From the NCBI GenBank assembly GCA_031629035.1, contig JAVLUG010000012.1, forward strand, positions 1-64,000: 64,000 bases of DNA, in the 5' to 3' direction. The notes under the pieces are model-generated. The model was given only the letters and a program-made list of their open reading frames with translations. It made no database searches and was not told where the DNA came from. The position numbers and the translations under genes are program-made. Within the stretch, counting starts at the first letter, position 1; every line of letters begins with the position of its first letter. Shown here piece after piece: positions 6,587-15,363 of this stretch. The DNA is from MVYY01 sp012517575 (lineage in GTDB: Bacteria > Bacteroidota > Bacteroidia > Bacteroidales > Paludibacteraceae).

Positions 6587-8725
6587 ATGTTGAGAGGTAT
6601 GAAAAGAATAATAGTTTTTTTGTCGATTTTTTTACTTTTTGTTAGCGCCAAGGCCGACGAAGGTATGTGGATGTTACCTTACATTCATCAGCTTAATATT
6701 CAGAAAATGAATGGAATGGGGTGCTCCTTGAGCGCAGAAGATATTTACAGTGATAAAAATATAAGTTTGAAAGATGCTGTCATTGTTTTTGGCAATGGCT
6801 GTACCGGTGTGGTGGTTTCCCGTCAAGGTCTGATTTTTACCAATCATCATTGCGGGTTTGATGCCATTCAACAGCACAGTTCGGTGGAGCATAACTATTT
6901 GAAAGATGGTTTTAACGCTGTTCGATTAGAAGATGAAATACCCACGCCAGGCCTTTCCGTTAAATTTTTGGTTAAAATTGAAGATGTTACCAAACAAGTT
7001 TTTTCCCGTCTGCCCGATACATTATCCGAAAAATCGAGAAACGGAAAAATTAACGAAATTTCCGACAGTATTTCTAAAGCTGCAGAAAAGGATACGCATT
7101 ATCTGGCGGAAGTGAAACCTTTCTTTGCCGGAAACGAATTTTATCTACTTGTTTACGAGGAGTTCAAAGATGTTCGATTGGCTTTTGCTCCGCCCAGTTC
7201 CATTGGAAATTTTGGAGGCGATACCGATAATTGGATGTGGCCACGTCATACGGGAGATTTTTCGGTTTTCCGTGTTTATGCATCTCCAGACGGACAGCCT
7301 GCGGAATATTCAAAAAATAATGTTCCTTATGCTCCAAAACGTTTCGCTGCCATTTCAAACAAAGGTTATCAACCCAACGATTTTACCATGATTTTAGGGA
7401 ATCCAGGCTCTACCAGTCGCTATTTAACTTCTTTTGGCGTAAAATTCAGAATGGAAACCGGGAATCAGGCACGTATCGATGTAAGAGGCGTAAAACAAAC
7501 GATATGGCGGTCGTTTATGCGCAAGGATGAGGCAATCAATATAGCTTATGCCAATAAATATGCTTCAAGTTCCAACTATTGGAAAAACAGCATCGGTATG
7601 AATAAAGCCATTCAGCGTCTAAATGTCGTGGAACGAAAAAAGGAGCAAGAAGCTGCATTTTTGGAATGGGCAAAATCTAATCCGGCAAACGAGAAAAAAT
7701 ACAAGGATGCATTGAAAACGCTGGAAGATGGCTATGCTACGCTGTATCCTTATGCTCGAGCACTCAACTATTTGCGCGAATCGCTGATGAATGGTGTAGA
7801 ATTACCCAGAATAGCCCAGAAAACAAGTCAGCTTATTTCGCAGAATTTACCAAAAGATTCTCTGCTCAGGGAAATTGAAGAAATTTATAAAGATTACCGT
7901 CCTGAAGTTGATCAAGCCGTTTTTGTCGCCATGCTTGATGTTTATAAAAAATCGGTAGATGCAGATGCTCTTCCAGCTTTTTATCAGGAAATTCAAAAAA
8001 AATACAAGGGAAACACAGAACTTTATGTAGCTTCAATTTTTCAAAATTCTGCCTTCAGTTCTTTAGACAAATTGAAGAAAAATTTACAGAAAAAGAAAAT
8101 AAAAGTTGCCAATGACCCTGCATTGATTTTTGCCAACGAAGTAAGAAACACGTATGAAGAAATTAATTCAGGCGTTTATGGACAAACCTCGGAAAAAGTT
8201 AAAGAAGCAGAACGCATCTACTTTTCCGGGCTAAGGGAAATGGCCGAAGAGCAAGGAAAAAAGCTGTATCCGGATGCTAACTTTACCATGCGATTGACTT
8301 ATGGAAAAGTAGGCGGTTATCAGCCTGCCGATGCTGTGGATTATCATTATTACACTACCACCAAAGGAATTTTGGAAAAAGAAAATCCAACTGACCCCGA
8401 ATTTGTTGTCGCCGACAAGTTGAAAAAGTCAATTATGGAAAAAGATTTTGGTAAATATCTTGATCCCCAGACGAAAGACATGCATGTGAATTTTATCAGC
8501 AATAACGATATTACCGGTGGGAATTCGGGTAGCCCCGTCTTCAATGGGAAGGGAGAATTAATTGGATTGGCTTTTGACGGAAACTGGGAAGCCATGAGTG
8601 GCGATATAGTTTTTGAACCCGAATTGCAACGTACCATCAGCGTAGATGTCAGGTATGTGCTTTATGTGATGGACAAAGTTGGTGGCGCACAACGATTAAT
8701 TGATGAACTGAGCATAGCAAATTAA
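6587..8725 (+). CDS. S46-family dipeptidyl-peptidase, DPP7-type
   Basis: This 712-residue secreted serine exopeptidase removes dipeptides from oligopeptides in the periplasm, a route typical of peptide-fermenting Bacteroidota. A signal peptide covers about residues 1-23. The triad is visible: His88 in TNHHCGF, Asp224 in RHTGDF, Ser647 in GGNSGSP. The specificity position 18 residues after the serine is Gly665 (AFDGNWE); Gly there is the DPP7/BII state, while DPP11 enzymes specific for Asp/Glu have Arg. Preference for hydrophobic P1 residues is therefore expected. Translation may start at 6587 or at the ATG at 6599. Length matches the family. Confidence 0.93.
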   Translation: MLRGMKRIIVFLSIFLLFVSAKADEGMWMLPYIHQLNIQKMNGMGCSLSAEDIYSDKNISLKDAVIVFGNGCTGVVVSRQGLIFTNHHCGFDAIQQHSSVEHNYLKDGFNAVRLEDEIPTPGLSVKFLVKIEDVTKQVFSRLPDTLSEKSRNGKINEISDSISKAAEKDTHYLAEVKPFFAGNEFYLLVYEEFKDVRLAFAPPSSIGNFGGDTDNWMWPRHTGDFSVFRVYASPDGQPAEYSKNNVPYAPKRFAAISNKGYQPNDFTMILGNPGSTSRYLTSFGVKFRMETGNQARIDVRGVKQTIWRSFMRKDEAINIAYANKYASSSNYWKNSIGMNKAIQRLNVVERKKEQEAAFLEWAKSNPANEKKYKDALKTLEDGYATLYPYARALNYLRESLMNGVELPRIAQKTSQLISQNLPKDSLLREIEEIYKDYRPEVDQAVFVAMLDVYKKSVDADALPAFYQEIQKKYKGNTELYVASIFQNSAFSSLDKLKKNLQKKKIKVANDPALIFANEVRNTYEEINSGVYGQTSEKVKEAERIYFSGLREMAEEQGKKLYPDANFTMRLTYGKVGGYQPADAVDYHYYTTTKGILEKENPTDPEFVVADKLKKSIMEKDFGKYLDPQTKDMHVNFISNNDITGGNSGSPVFNGKGELIGLAFDGNWEAMSGDIVFEPELQRTISVDVRYVLYVMDKVGGAQRLIDELSIAN

Positions 8726-8790
8726 GAGAATGACAATTTTTGCTTTACGCTATGAAATATTTATTGGAAAGATAAACAGTTAAATTTTTT

Positions 8791-9504
8791 ATGACAGTTG
8801 AAGTATGTTTTTCTCCGGCTTTATATCCTTTTTACGTGTCGGAAAAATCAAAAATAGCCGTAATAGTTGATGTATTCAGGGCTTCCACCACTATTTGTAA
8901 AGCCTTAATGGAAGGTGCAGCTGCAATTATTCCGGTTGCTTCGCTCGAAAAAGCTATAGAGTTAAAAAATCGTGGTTATTTTGTTGGAGCAGAGCGGAAT
9001 GTGGAAAAGTGCGATTTTGCTGATGCAGGAAATTCTCCCTTCGACTATTTTTCCGATAAAGTGAAAGGGAAAGAAATTGTTTTTACTACAACCAACGGAA
9101 CTCGAGCCATCGAGTTGGCAGCAGGCAAAAACAACGTTATTATCGGGGCTTTTTGCAACATCAGCGCTGTTGTTGATTATTGTAAGAATGCAGGCAAGGA
9201 TGTACTTGTGGTCTGTGCCGGCTGGAATAATTTATTCAGTTTGGAAGATACTATATTTGCAGGATTGCTTGTTACTCGGTTGACTTGCAGCGAAAAGTTT
9301 CAGGTCTGTGGAGATTCGGCTGTGGCGGCATCTGTTTTGTGGCGGCATGCAGAGTCCGATGTCAACGCATTTCTGCGACAAAGCGAACATGCAAGCCGAC
9401 TTTTTTCGCATCATTTGGAAAAAGATTTTGATTTTTGTTTGACTCAGGATATTGTGCCGGTAGTTCCGTTTTACGATAAGTTTTCTCAAAAAATTTTGGT
9501 GTGA
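8791..9504 (+). CDS. comB: 2-phosphosulfolactate phosphatase-like protein (ComB)
   Basis: This 237-residue protein carries the ComB signatures: VDVFRASTT near residue 30, ERNVEKCDFADAGNSP near 70, FTTTNGTRAI near 95 and CAGWNNLFSLEDTIFAG near 145. ComB is a Mg-dependent phosphatase that makes (R)-sulfolactate from phosphosulfolactate in methanogen coenzyme M synthesis. Bacteria without coenzyme M often carry it, and its substrate there is unclear. No ComA or ComC homologue is seen nearby. It lies 65 bases after the peptidase gene on the same strand and converges with rpsP at a shared terminator. Confidence 0.88.
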   Translation: MTVEVCFSPALYPFYVSEKSKIAVIVDVFRASTTICKALMEGAAAIIPVASLEKAIELKNRGYFVGAERNVEKCDFADAGNSPFDYFSDKVKGKEIVFTTTNGTRAIELAAGKNNVIIGAFCNISAVVDYCKNAGKDVLVVCAGWNNLFSLEDTIFAGLLVTRLTCSEKFQVCGDSAVAASVLWRHAESDVNAFLRQSEHASRLFSHHLEKDFDFCLTQDIVPVVPFYDKFSQKILV

Positions 9505-9540
9505 ATTTTTTCCGTTGGTTTCAACAAATATATTATCAAT

Positions 9541-9573
9541 AAAAAAGCCCGAAAGAAATTTCAGGCTTTTTTA
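9541..9573. terminator. Bidirectional terminator between comB and rpsP
   Basis: AAAAAAGCC (9541-9549) faces GGCTTTTTT (9564-9572), with inner GAAA/TTTC pairing. A-run and T-run flank both sides, so it can serve both convergent genes. Confidence 0.75.
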
Positions 9574-9599
9574 TTGATAATAAAATTTATCGTTCAATT

Positions 9600-10133
9600 T
9601 TATTGTTCAGTTGAAGGCGTTGGGTCATTTACTTCTTCCGAAGAAACTTCGTCAACTTTAGCTTTTGCTTCTTCAGCAGCTTTTTTCTTGGCCAATTCAG
9701 CAGCTTTGGCTTTGTTTGCTTCAATTTCCGCTGACAGACGAGCTTTTTCTGCAGTTTCTCTTTCAGCAGCAAGCTGTTCTTTAGTCTTGTTCAATTTGGC
9801 TTCTTTTGACGTCTTCCATGCTTCGAAACGACGTTCAGCTTCTGCTTCGTCAAAAGCTCCTTTTTTCACACCTTCCAACAAGTGTTTTTTCATTAATACG
9901 CCTTCCCTTGAAAGAATGTTGCGTACCGTGTCTGTAGGTTGTGCTCCAACCTGTAGCCAATACAGAGCTCTGTCAAATTTCAAATCCACTGAACTTGGAT
10001 CTGTGTTGGGGTTATAAGAACCAATTCTTTCGATAAATCTGCCATCTCGTGGCGTACGACTGTCAGCAATTACGATATGATAAAAAGCATATCCTTTGTG
10101 TCCATGTCGCTGTAATCTGATTTTTACGGGCAT
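9600..10133 (-). CDS. rpsP: 30S ribosomal protein S16 with long charged C-terminal extension
   Basis: The first ~80 residues are the S16 core (MPVKIRLQRHGHKGYAFYHI, DSRTPRDGRFIERIGSYNP, ALYWLQVGAQPTDTVRNILS). S16 binds 16S rRNA early in small-subunit assembly. The remaining ~95 of 177 residues form an Ala/Lys/Glu-rich, helix-prone extension ending in an acidic tail; most bacterial S16 proteins stop near 80-90 residues. Such tails occur in Bacteroidota S16. It is not followed by rimM or trmD as in many bacteria. A TAACTTTG promoter element lies about 55 bases upstream. Confidence 0.96.
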   Translation of the reverse strand: MPVKIRLQRHGHKGYAFYHIVIADSRTPRDGRFIERIGSYNPNTDPSSVDLKFDRALYWLQVGAQPTDTVRNILSREGVLMKKHLLEGVKKGAFDEAEAERRFEAWKTSKEAKLNKTKEQLAAERETAEKARLSAEIEANKAKAAELAKKKAAEEAKAKVDEVSSEEVNDPTPSTEQ

Positions 10134-10185
10134 TTTTAAAATTTTTTATTGTTAATACCTAATTGCTTTTTCTCGAAAAGCGGCA

Positions 10186-10193
10186 CAAAGTTA
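10186..10193 (-). promoter_or_regulatory. Probable -7 element for rpsP
   Basis: Read on the minus strand this is TAACTTTG, matching TAnnTTTG, about 53 bases upstream of the rpsP ATG and inside the gap after the HU/SPOR gene. No clear -33 TTG is seen. Confidence 0.5.
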
Positions 10194-10239
10194 TCATTTT
10201 TATTTGATAACCGAAATAATTTTATCAATAAAAAATCAA

Positions 10240-11190
10240 TTATTTACAATATACCCAGGCAGAGTCGAACAAAGCATCAGATTTACGGAGCTGTTCCATA
10301 AATTCCACAGCTTCCTGATAACGACGGAATGACCGAACAGCCACCTTAAAATTTTTTGCCGGTGAAAGTACATGAGCTTCCGTATATTTCAACTCGTGAA
10401 GTTGGACACAGAATTTTTCGGCAGAATTGCGTGTGTAAAATGTGGCTGCAATGACGTGATATAAATTGTTTTGGTTGTTGAGAGAATGCTCAATGTTCTC
10501 CTTTTTTGCAGATGAAAGACTGTCCTGATTCTGTTTTTCATTGTAAGTTGTCGCCAAATTACTTGTCGATGCATTTTTTGAAACTGCAGCTTGAGATTGA
10601 AGTGGTGAACTTATTTCCAGAGGAATCAGATTAGCATAATGGTTGTGTTTGGTATCAGCCATACGAGGCGAAACCAGCAACATGCCGAAAATCAAAGCAC
10701 AAGCCGCAGCATATCGAAACGAAGATACAGATGGTAAAGTAATGGTAACTTTTTTGCGTTCGTCAGTTTTGGTATTGCGCCGTTCCCAAAGTTTAACTTC
10801 GGTCATACCCAAATTTGCAGGAAGAAAATCTGCACGAGGTGCAGGTGAAAAAATCAAATTTCCGTTTGAGTTTTTTTGCAAACTGCCAATATTTCCCATG
10901 TCAACCTTTTTTCCCTGCTGAAGTCGGGATAAAATTGATTCGACTTCGCTTTCAAGAATTTCCATAGCAGCACGATAGCTGATGTGTTCTCTTTCTGAAA
11001 TTTCATAAGCCAGCAAGCCGTCATTGGAATTTAACAACGGGTTAAAAGCAATACCAGCAAGAGGAGGCATAATCCTGTCGGATAAAATTGTAGCCGACTG
11101 AGGTTGTATGATGAATCCTCCTAGTCCCGGCACAATAACATAATCATGCTGAACCAGCAAAATTTCTATATACCGACTTAATTTTTCCAT
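10240..11190 (-). CDS. HU-CCDC81-type / SPOR domain protein
   Basis: This 316-residue protein has an N-terminal HU-like region (about 1-125; MEKLSRYIEILLVQHDYVIV, VPGLGGFI, then an HU-like second part with KKVDMGNIGSL), matching the paired CCDC81-like prokaryotic HU domains of Bacteroidota. A single membrane segment follows at about 160-176 (YAAACALIFGMLLVS), then a low-complexity linker, then a C-terminal SPOR-type domain (about 240-316, starting YHVIAATFYTRNSAEKF). SPOR domains bind denuded septal peptidoglycan. The likely layout is cytoplasmic N part and periplasmic SPOR, suggesting a cell-division or envelope role; this is inference. Divergent from rfbB. Confidence 0.82.
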   Translation of the reverse strand: MEKLSRYIEILLVQHDYVIVPGLGGFIIQPQSATILSDRIMPPLAGIAFNPLLNSNDGLLAYEISEREHISYRAAMEILESEVESILSRLQQGKKVDMGNIGSLQKNSNGNLIFSPAPRADFLPANLGMTEVKLWERRNTKTDERKKVTITLPSVSSFRYAAACALIFGMLLVSPRMADTKHNHYANLIPLEISSPLQSQAAVSKNASTSNLATTYNEKQNQDSLSSAKKENIEHSLNNQNNLYHVIAATFYTRNSAEKFCVQLHELKYTEAHVLSPAKNFKVAVRSFRRYQEAVEFMEQLRKSDALFDSAWVYCK

Positions 11191-11252
11191 GATGCAAATA
11201 TAATAGAAAGTATTTTTAATAAGGCATGATTACACAAAAAAGTTTTCAACAT

Positions 11253-11284
11253 TTTGTTAAATGTAAAAAATCGAATTATCTTTG
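11253..11284 (+). promoter_or_regulatory. Bacteroidota-type promoter of rfbB
   Basis: TTTG at 11253-11256 and TATCTTTG at 11277-11284 are separated by 20 bases, matching the TTTG-N19/21-TAnnTTTG pattern of the primary sigma factor of Bacteroidota. It places the transcript start near 11291 and rules out translation from the upstream ATG at 11226. Confidence 0.8.
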
Positions 11285-11309
11285 TAAAGCTCAATTCATT
11301 CAAAAAACG

Positions 11310-12374
11310 ATGGAAAAAACTATACTGATTACCGGAGGCGCTGGTTTTATTGGTTCTCATGTAGTGCGCCTTTTTGTCAATAAATATCCCGATTATCACA
11401 TTGTAAATTTAGATGCGTTAACATACGCCGGAAATCTTGAAAATTTAAAAGACGTGGCGGATGCTCCAAATTATACTTTTGTGAAAGGCGATATTACGGA
11501 TGAAGAATTTATTTCTCATTTATTTGAGAAATATGATTTTGACGGCGTCATCCATTTAGCTGCCGAATCACATGTTGACCGCTCTATCAGCGATCCGCTG
11601 GCTTTTATCCGTACCAATGTGTTTGGCACGGCCAACCTTTTGAATGCAGCCAAAGAAGCTTGGAAGGGGAAAATGGAAGGTAAAAGATTTTATCATATTT
11701 CTACCGACGAAGTTTATGGCTCATTGGGTAAAGAAGGCTATTTCACAGAAAAAACACCCTATGATCCCCGAAGTCCCTATTCGGCTTCCAAAGCAAGTTC
11801 CGACCATTTTGTCAGAGCTTATTATCACACTTATGGTTTACCGGTACTGATTTCCAATTGTTCCAATAATTATGGTTCGCATCATTTTCCGGAAAAGCTA
11901 ATCCCTCTTTGCATCAACAACATTCGTTACAACAAGCCGCTTCCCGTTTACGGAAAGGGAGAAAATATCAGAGACTGGCTGTGGGTAGAAGATCATGCGG
12001 CAGCCATCGATGTTATTTTTCATCAAGGGAAAATTGGAGAAACTTACAACATTGGCGGACACAATGAATGGACGAACATTCGTTTGATTGAGAAATTGTG
12101 TGAAATCATGGACAGAAAATTGGGACGTGAACCCGGTGAATCGGCAAAGTTGATTACTTTTGTGAAAGACAGGGCAGGACACGATTTGCGTTATGCCATC
12201 GACTCGTCAAAATTACAGCGTGAATTGGGCTGGCAGCCTTCCATTACTTTCGAAGAAGGACTTGAAAAAACTGTGGATTGGTACTTGGAAAATCAGGAAT
12301 GGCTGGACAACATTATCAATGGTGATTATCAAAAATATTACGAAAAACAATATTCCGAAAGAGAGAAAAATTAA
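11310..12374 (+). CDS. rfbB: dTDP-glucose 4,6-dehydratase
   Basis: This 354-residue short-chain dehydrogenase converts dTDP-glucose to dTDP-4-keto-6-deoxyglucose for rhamnose and other deoxysugars. The NAD-binding GGAGFIGSH is at residues 9-17. The active-site ISTDEVYGSLG and YSASKASSDHFVRAY are present, the Tyr and Lys being catalytic and the Asp-Glu pair serving dehydration. NNYGSHHFPEKLIPL and the RPGHDLRY-like RAGHDLRY near the end are typical of RfbB. The start at 11310 is set by the promoter just upstream. rfbA, rfbC and rfbD are not adjacent. Confidence 0.95.
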   Translation: MEKTILITGGAGFIGSHVVRLFVNKYPDYHIVNLDALTYAGNLENLKDVADAPNYTFVKGDITDEEFISHLFEKYDFDGVIHLAAESHVDRSISDPLAFIRTNVFGTANLLNAAKEAWKGKMEGKRFYHISTDEVYGSLGKEGYFTEKTPYDPRSPYSASKASSDHFVRAYYHTYGLPVLISNCSNNYGSHHFPEKLIPLCINNIRYNKPLPVYGKGENIRDWLWVEDHAAAIDVIFHQGKIGETYNIGGHNEWTNIRLIEKLCEIMDRKLGREPGESAKLITFVKDRAGHDLRYAIDSSKLQRELGWQPSITFEEGLEKTVDWYLENQEWLDNIINGDYQKYYEKQYSEREKN

Positions 12375-12451
12375 GAACGGAATAAATTATTTTTTTGTAA
12401 TTTTCTTATTTTCTTATTCCTTGATAGTTATTCAATAAAAACTTTTAATTT

Positions 12452-13573
12452 TTATTTTGGCGCAGTGTAGTAAAGGTATACCCCGATCAGTAAAAATACA
12501 ATATTAGGCAGCCATACCGCCATAAATGGAGAAAGCGTTCCGTTGACGGAAAAGGTGGTTGACAAGGTAGAAAATAAAATATATATTGAGCTGAGCGCCA
12601 GTCCTATTCCTAAATTTAGTCCCATGCCTCCTCGAACTTTTCGGGAAGAAAGCGAAACACCTATTAAAGTCATGATAAAGGCAGCAAAGGGCATGGCATA
12701 ACGGCGGTAGTATTCATTTTCGAAAGCCTGAATGTTTCCAACGCCACGTGCACGTTGCCGGTGCAAATATTGTCTGAGTTCGGCATTGTTCATCTGAGCA
12801 GATTCTTCCGAAGTAATAAATAGTTCTTTGGGTTGAACCTTGATAATTGTATCCATAGAAATACCCTTCGTAATTTTTTCACGCATACCGATAAAATCGC
12901 GTCTTAAATAATTGTTGATTTTCCAGTTGTAGGCCGAATCCCAAGAAACTGTTTCAGCCGTGAGTCGGGAAACCAGCTTTTTCCCGTCAAATTTTTCCAG
13001 CGAAAAATGGTATCCGATGTTATTTTCAACCTCGTATCTTTCTATGTACATAATTACGCCTTTTTCCACTTCCATTTGCACATTTCGGGCATTACTCGGC
13101 TTAAATTTTTTGACATACTGATTTTCAAAATCCAGCATTTTCTTACTCGAATTTGGAATAACATATCCACCCAGTAAAAAAAACAAAATGGCAATGAGCG
13201 TTGCAGAAATAAAATAGGGGAGCATCAATCTTTTAAAGCTCACACCACTGGAAAGAATGGCAATAATTTCGGTGTTGTTGGCCATTTTTGAAGTGAAAAA
13301 AATCACGGCTATGAACGTGAACAAGGGACTGAACATGTTCATGTAATAAGGAATGAAATTCAGGTAATAATCGAAAACGATAGCTTTGAGTGGAGCATTG
13401 GTTTCAAAGAAATTATCCAGTTTCTCAGTCAGATCGAATACAACGGAAATACTCAAAATTAATACGATACAAAAAAAGTAAGTTCCCAAAAACTTGTTTA
13501 TAATGTAGGTATCAATCCTTTTTAATCCAAAACTTTGATAGTCTATTTTCAATTTGTTTTTTAAAGCTTTCAT
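12452..13573 (-). CDS. LptF/LptG family LPS export permease
   Basis: The product, 373 residues from the ATG at 13573, is a YjgP/YjgQ family inner-membrane permease of the LPS transport (Lpt) ABC system. Membrane segments lie near the N terminus (INKFLGTYFFCIVLILSISVV, two more by about residue 110) and three near the C terminus (AMPFAAFIMTLIGVSLS, SIYILFSTLSTTF, VFLLIGVYLYY), with a periplasmic beta-jellyroll region between. An upstream ATG at 13627 would overlap tgt by 26 bases and add a non-membrane tail, so 13573 is preferred. It is the last gene of the panC-panD-hisH-tgt run. Confidence 0.88.
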   Translation of the reverse strand: MKALKNKLKIDYQSFGLKRIDTYIINKFLGTYFFCIVLILSISVVFDLTEKLDNFFETNAPLKAIVFDYYLNFIPYYMNMFSPLFTFIAVIFFTSKMANNTEIIAILSSGVSFKRLMLPYFISATLIAILFFLLGGYVIPNSSKKMLDFENQYVKKFKPSNARNVQMEVEKGVIMYIERYEVENNIGYHFSLEKFDGKKLVSRLTAETVSWDSAYNWKINNYLRRDFIGMREKITKGISMDTIIKVQPKELFITSEESAQMNNAELRQYLHRQRARGVGNIQAFENEYYRRYAMPFAAFIMTLIGVSLSSRKVRGGMGLNLGIGLALSSIYILFSTLSTTFSVNGTLSPFMAVWLPNIVFLLIGVYLYYTAPK

Positions 13574-13601
13574 GCTAAAAAATTTGGGGCAGAAGTTTTT
13601 T

Positions 13602-14732
13602 TCAGCGCCTTCTTCCCAGTTGTTCAATCATTCCCTTTTTCCATGGCGAGAAATCTCCTTGTTGAATATGTATTCGGGCTTCGTTCATAAGCCAAAGGTA
13701 AAAAGCCAGATTATGAATGGAAGCAATTTGAAGCCCCAATAATTCGTTGGCGGCAAACAAATGTCGCACATAAGCTTTGGAATATGCCTTATCGACAAAA
13801 GAAGTTCCTGTTTCATCCAGCGGCGAAAAATCATTTTTCCATTTGGCGTTTTTTATATTGATAACGCCTTGTGAAGTAAAGAGCATTCCATTTCGACCAT
13901 TGCGCGTTGGCATCACGCAATCGAACATGTCTACGCCACGCTCAATACTTTCCAAAATATTTTGTGGTGTCCCAACACCCATTAAATATCGGGGTTTGTT
14001 TTCGGGAAGAATTTCGTTCACAATTTCGATCATCTCATACATTTTTTCCGTAGGTTCGCCCACAGCCAATCCACCAATGGCGTTTCCGTCGCGGTTCTGA
14101 TCAGCAATAAACTTTGCCGATTCTCTTCTCAAATTGGGATAGACGCATCCTTGCACAATGGGGAAAAATGTTTGGGAATATCCATATTTGGGCAAAACAG
14201 TATCGAAATGTTCTATGCCTCTCAGCAGCCAGCGATGCGTAAGTTCCATAGATTTTTTGGCATACTGATAATCGGCTGTTCCTGGTGTACATTCATCCAA
14301 AGCCATGATGATATCCGCTCCAATGGTTCGCTGGATGTCCACCGTAATTTCTGGCGTAAAAAAATGTTTGCTCCCGTCGATGTGCGACTGAAACAAAACG
14401 CCTTCTTCTTTCAATTTACGGATACCGGTAAGCGAAAAAACCTGAAAGCCTCCGCTGTCAGTCAATATGGGTCGATTCCAGCCAATAAATTTATGCAGTC
14501 CACCTGCACTTTCAAGAATGTCTGTCCCCGGTCGCAAATACAAATGATAGGTATTCCCTAAAATGATTTGTGCATGAATATCATTTTCCAATTCACGAAA
14601 ATGAACCGTTTTAACTGTACCGGCCGTTCCAACGGGCATAAAAATCGGTGTTTCTATTGTCCCGTGATCAGTGGTTATTTTCCCTGCTCTTGCTTTGCTT
14701 CTCGAATCGGTATAAAGTATTTCAAAAGTCAT
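13602..14732 (-). CDS. tgt: tRNA-guanine transglycosylase (queuine)
   Basis: Tgt exchanges guanine 34 of GUN-anticodon tRNAs for preQ1 on the way to queuosine. The substrate loop DSGGFQVFSL (catalytic-region Asp), the second-half motif GGLAVGEPTEKMYE, and MGVGTPQNILESIERGVDMFDCVMPTRNGRNG are all intact. The usual zinc-binding CxCxxC that should follow PLDxx is absent: the sequence there is PLDETGTSFVDKAYSKAYVRH, although a later IHN histidine is kept. The start at 14732 (MTFEILYTDSRSKARAG) matches family starts; an ATG at 14747 is also open. It lies 25 bases after hisH. Confidence 0.93.
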   Translation of the reverse strand: MTFEILYTDSRSKARAGKITTDHGTIETPIFMPVGTAGTVKTVHFRELENDIHAQIILGNTYHLYLRPGTDILESAGGLHKFIGWNRPILTDSGGFQVFSLTGIRKLKEEGVLFQSHIDGSKHFFTPEITVDIQRTIGADIIMALDECTPGTADYQYAKKSMELTHRWLLRGIEHFDTVLPKYGYSQTFFPIVQGCVYPNLRRESAKFIADQNRDGNAIGGLAVGEPTEKMYEMIEIVNEILPENKPRYLMGVGTPQNILESIERGVDMFDCVMPTRNGRNGMLFTSQGVINIKNAKWKNDFSPLDETGTSFVDKAYSKAYVRHLFAANELLGLQIASIHNLAFYLWLMNEARIHIQQGDFSPWKKGMIEQLGRRR

Positions 14733-14757
14733 TCGATGTTCTATCAAAAAATTCCGT

Positions 14758-15348
14758 TCAGCAAATGTTTAAAAAATTTTCCAGCATTTTTTGACCAATT
14801 TCTCCCGATTTTTCCGGATGGAACTGAACGGCAAAAAAATTGTTTTTTTGCAGGGAAGCACTGAAGTTGAAAATGTAATTGGCAACAGCAGTGGTATTTG
14901 ATGACAGTTCAACATAGTAACTGTGAACAAAATACACAAACGAATTTTCTTTTATTCCGTCAAATAAAGGACCCGACAATTGAAAAATATTATTCCATCC
15001 CATTTGCGGCACTTTAAAATTTTCGTTTGTGGGAAAATGTTTAACTTTTTCGTCAAAAATTCCCAGACAAGTTGTGTTGTTTTCTTCGGAAAAGGAACAC
15101 ATAAGTTGCATGCCGAGACAGATACCCAAAACCGGTTGTTTCAGTGATGGAATAAGCAGGTCGAGTTGATTTTGCTTCAGATAGTTCATGGCTGTAGAAG
15201 CTTCTCCTACACCGGGAAAAATCACTCTGTCTGCGGATAGGATTTCTTCTGTCTTATCAGTAACAACAGCTTCTATTCCGAGTCGTTCCAACGCAAAAAG
15301 TACCGATCGAATATTTCCGGCATTGTATTTCAGCACAACCACTTTCAT
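14758..15348 (-). CDS. hisH: Imidazole glycerol phosphate synthase subunit HisH
   Basis: This 196-residue class I glutamine amidotransferase supplies ammonia to HisF in histidine synthesis. It begins with KYNAGNIRSV, as HisH does; the nucleophile Cys is in GICLGMQ, and His-Glu of the triad is in QFHPEKSG. The length is normal. No other his gene is adjacent: it sits between panD and tgt, 15 bases after panD. It may partner a distant HisF or belong to a second HisH/HisF-like amidation pair as in some surface-sugar pathways; HisH for histidine is the simpler reading. Confidence 0.88.
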   Translation of the reverse strand: MKVVVLKYNAGNIRSVLFALERLGIEAVVTDKTEEILSADRVIFPGVGEASTAMNYLKQNQLDLLIPSLKQPVLGICLGMQLMCSFSEENNTTCLGIFDEKVKHFPTNENFKVPQMGWNNIFQLSGPLFDGIKENSFVYFVHSYYVELSSNTTAVANYIFNFSASLQKNNFFAVQFHPEKSGEIGQKMLENFLNIC

Positions 15349-15363
15349 CGTCTCAGCCGATCG

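Noticed and set aside
9574..10017. 147-residue Ser/Ala-rich open frame opposite rpsP
   Set aside because: It is the antisense of the S16 Ala/Lys/Glu tail, a typical shadow of biased codon use.
11226..11309. N-terminal extension of RfbB from an upstream ATG
   Set aside because: It overlaps the TTTG-N20-TATCTTTG promoter and the family start MEKTILITGG is at 11310.
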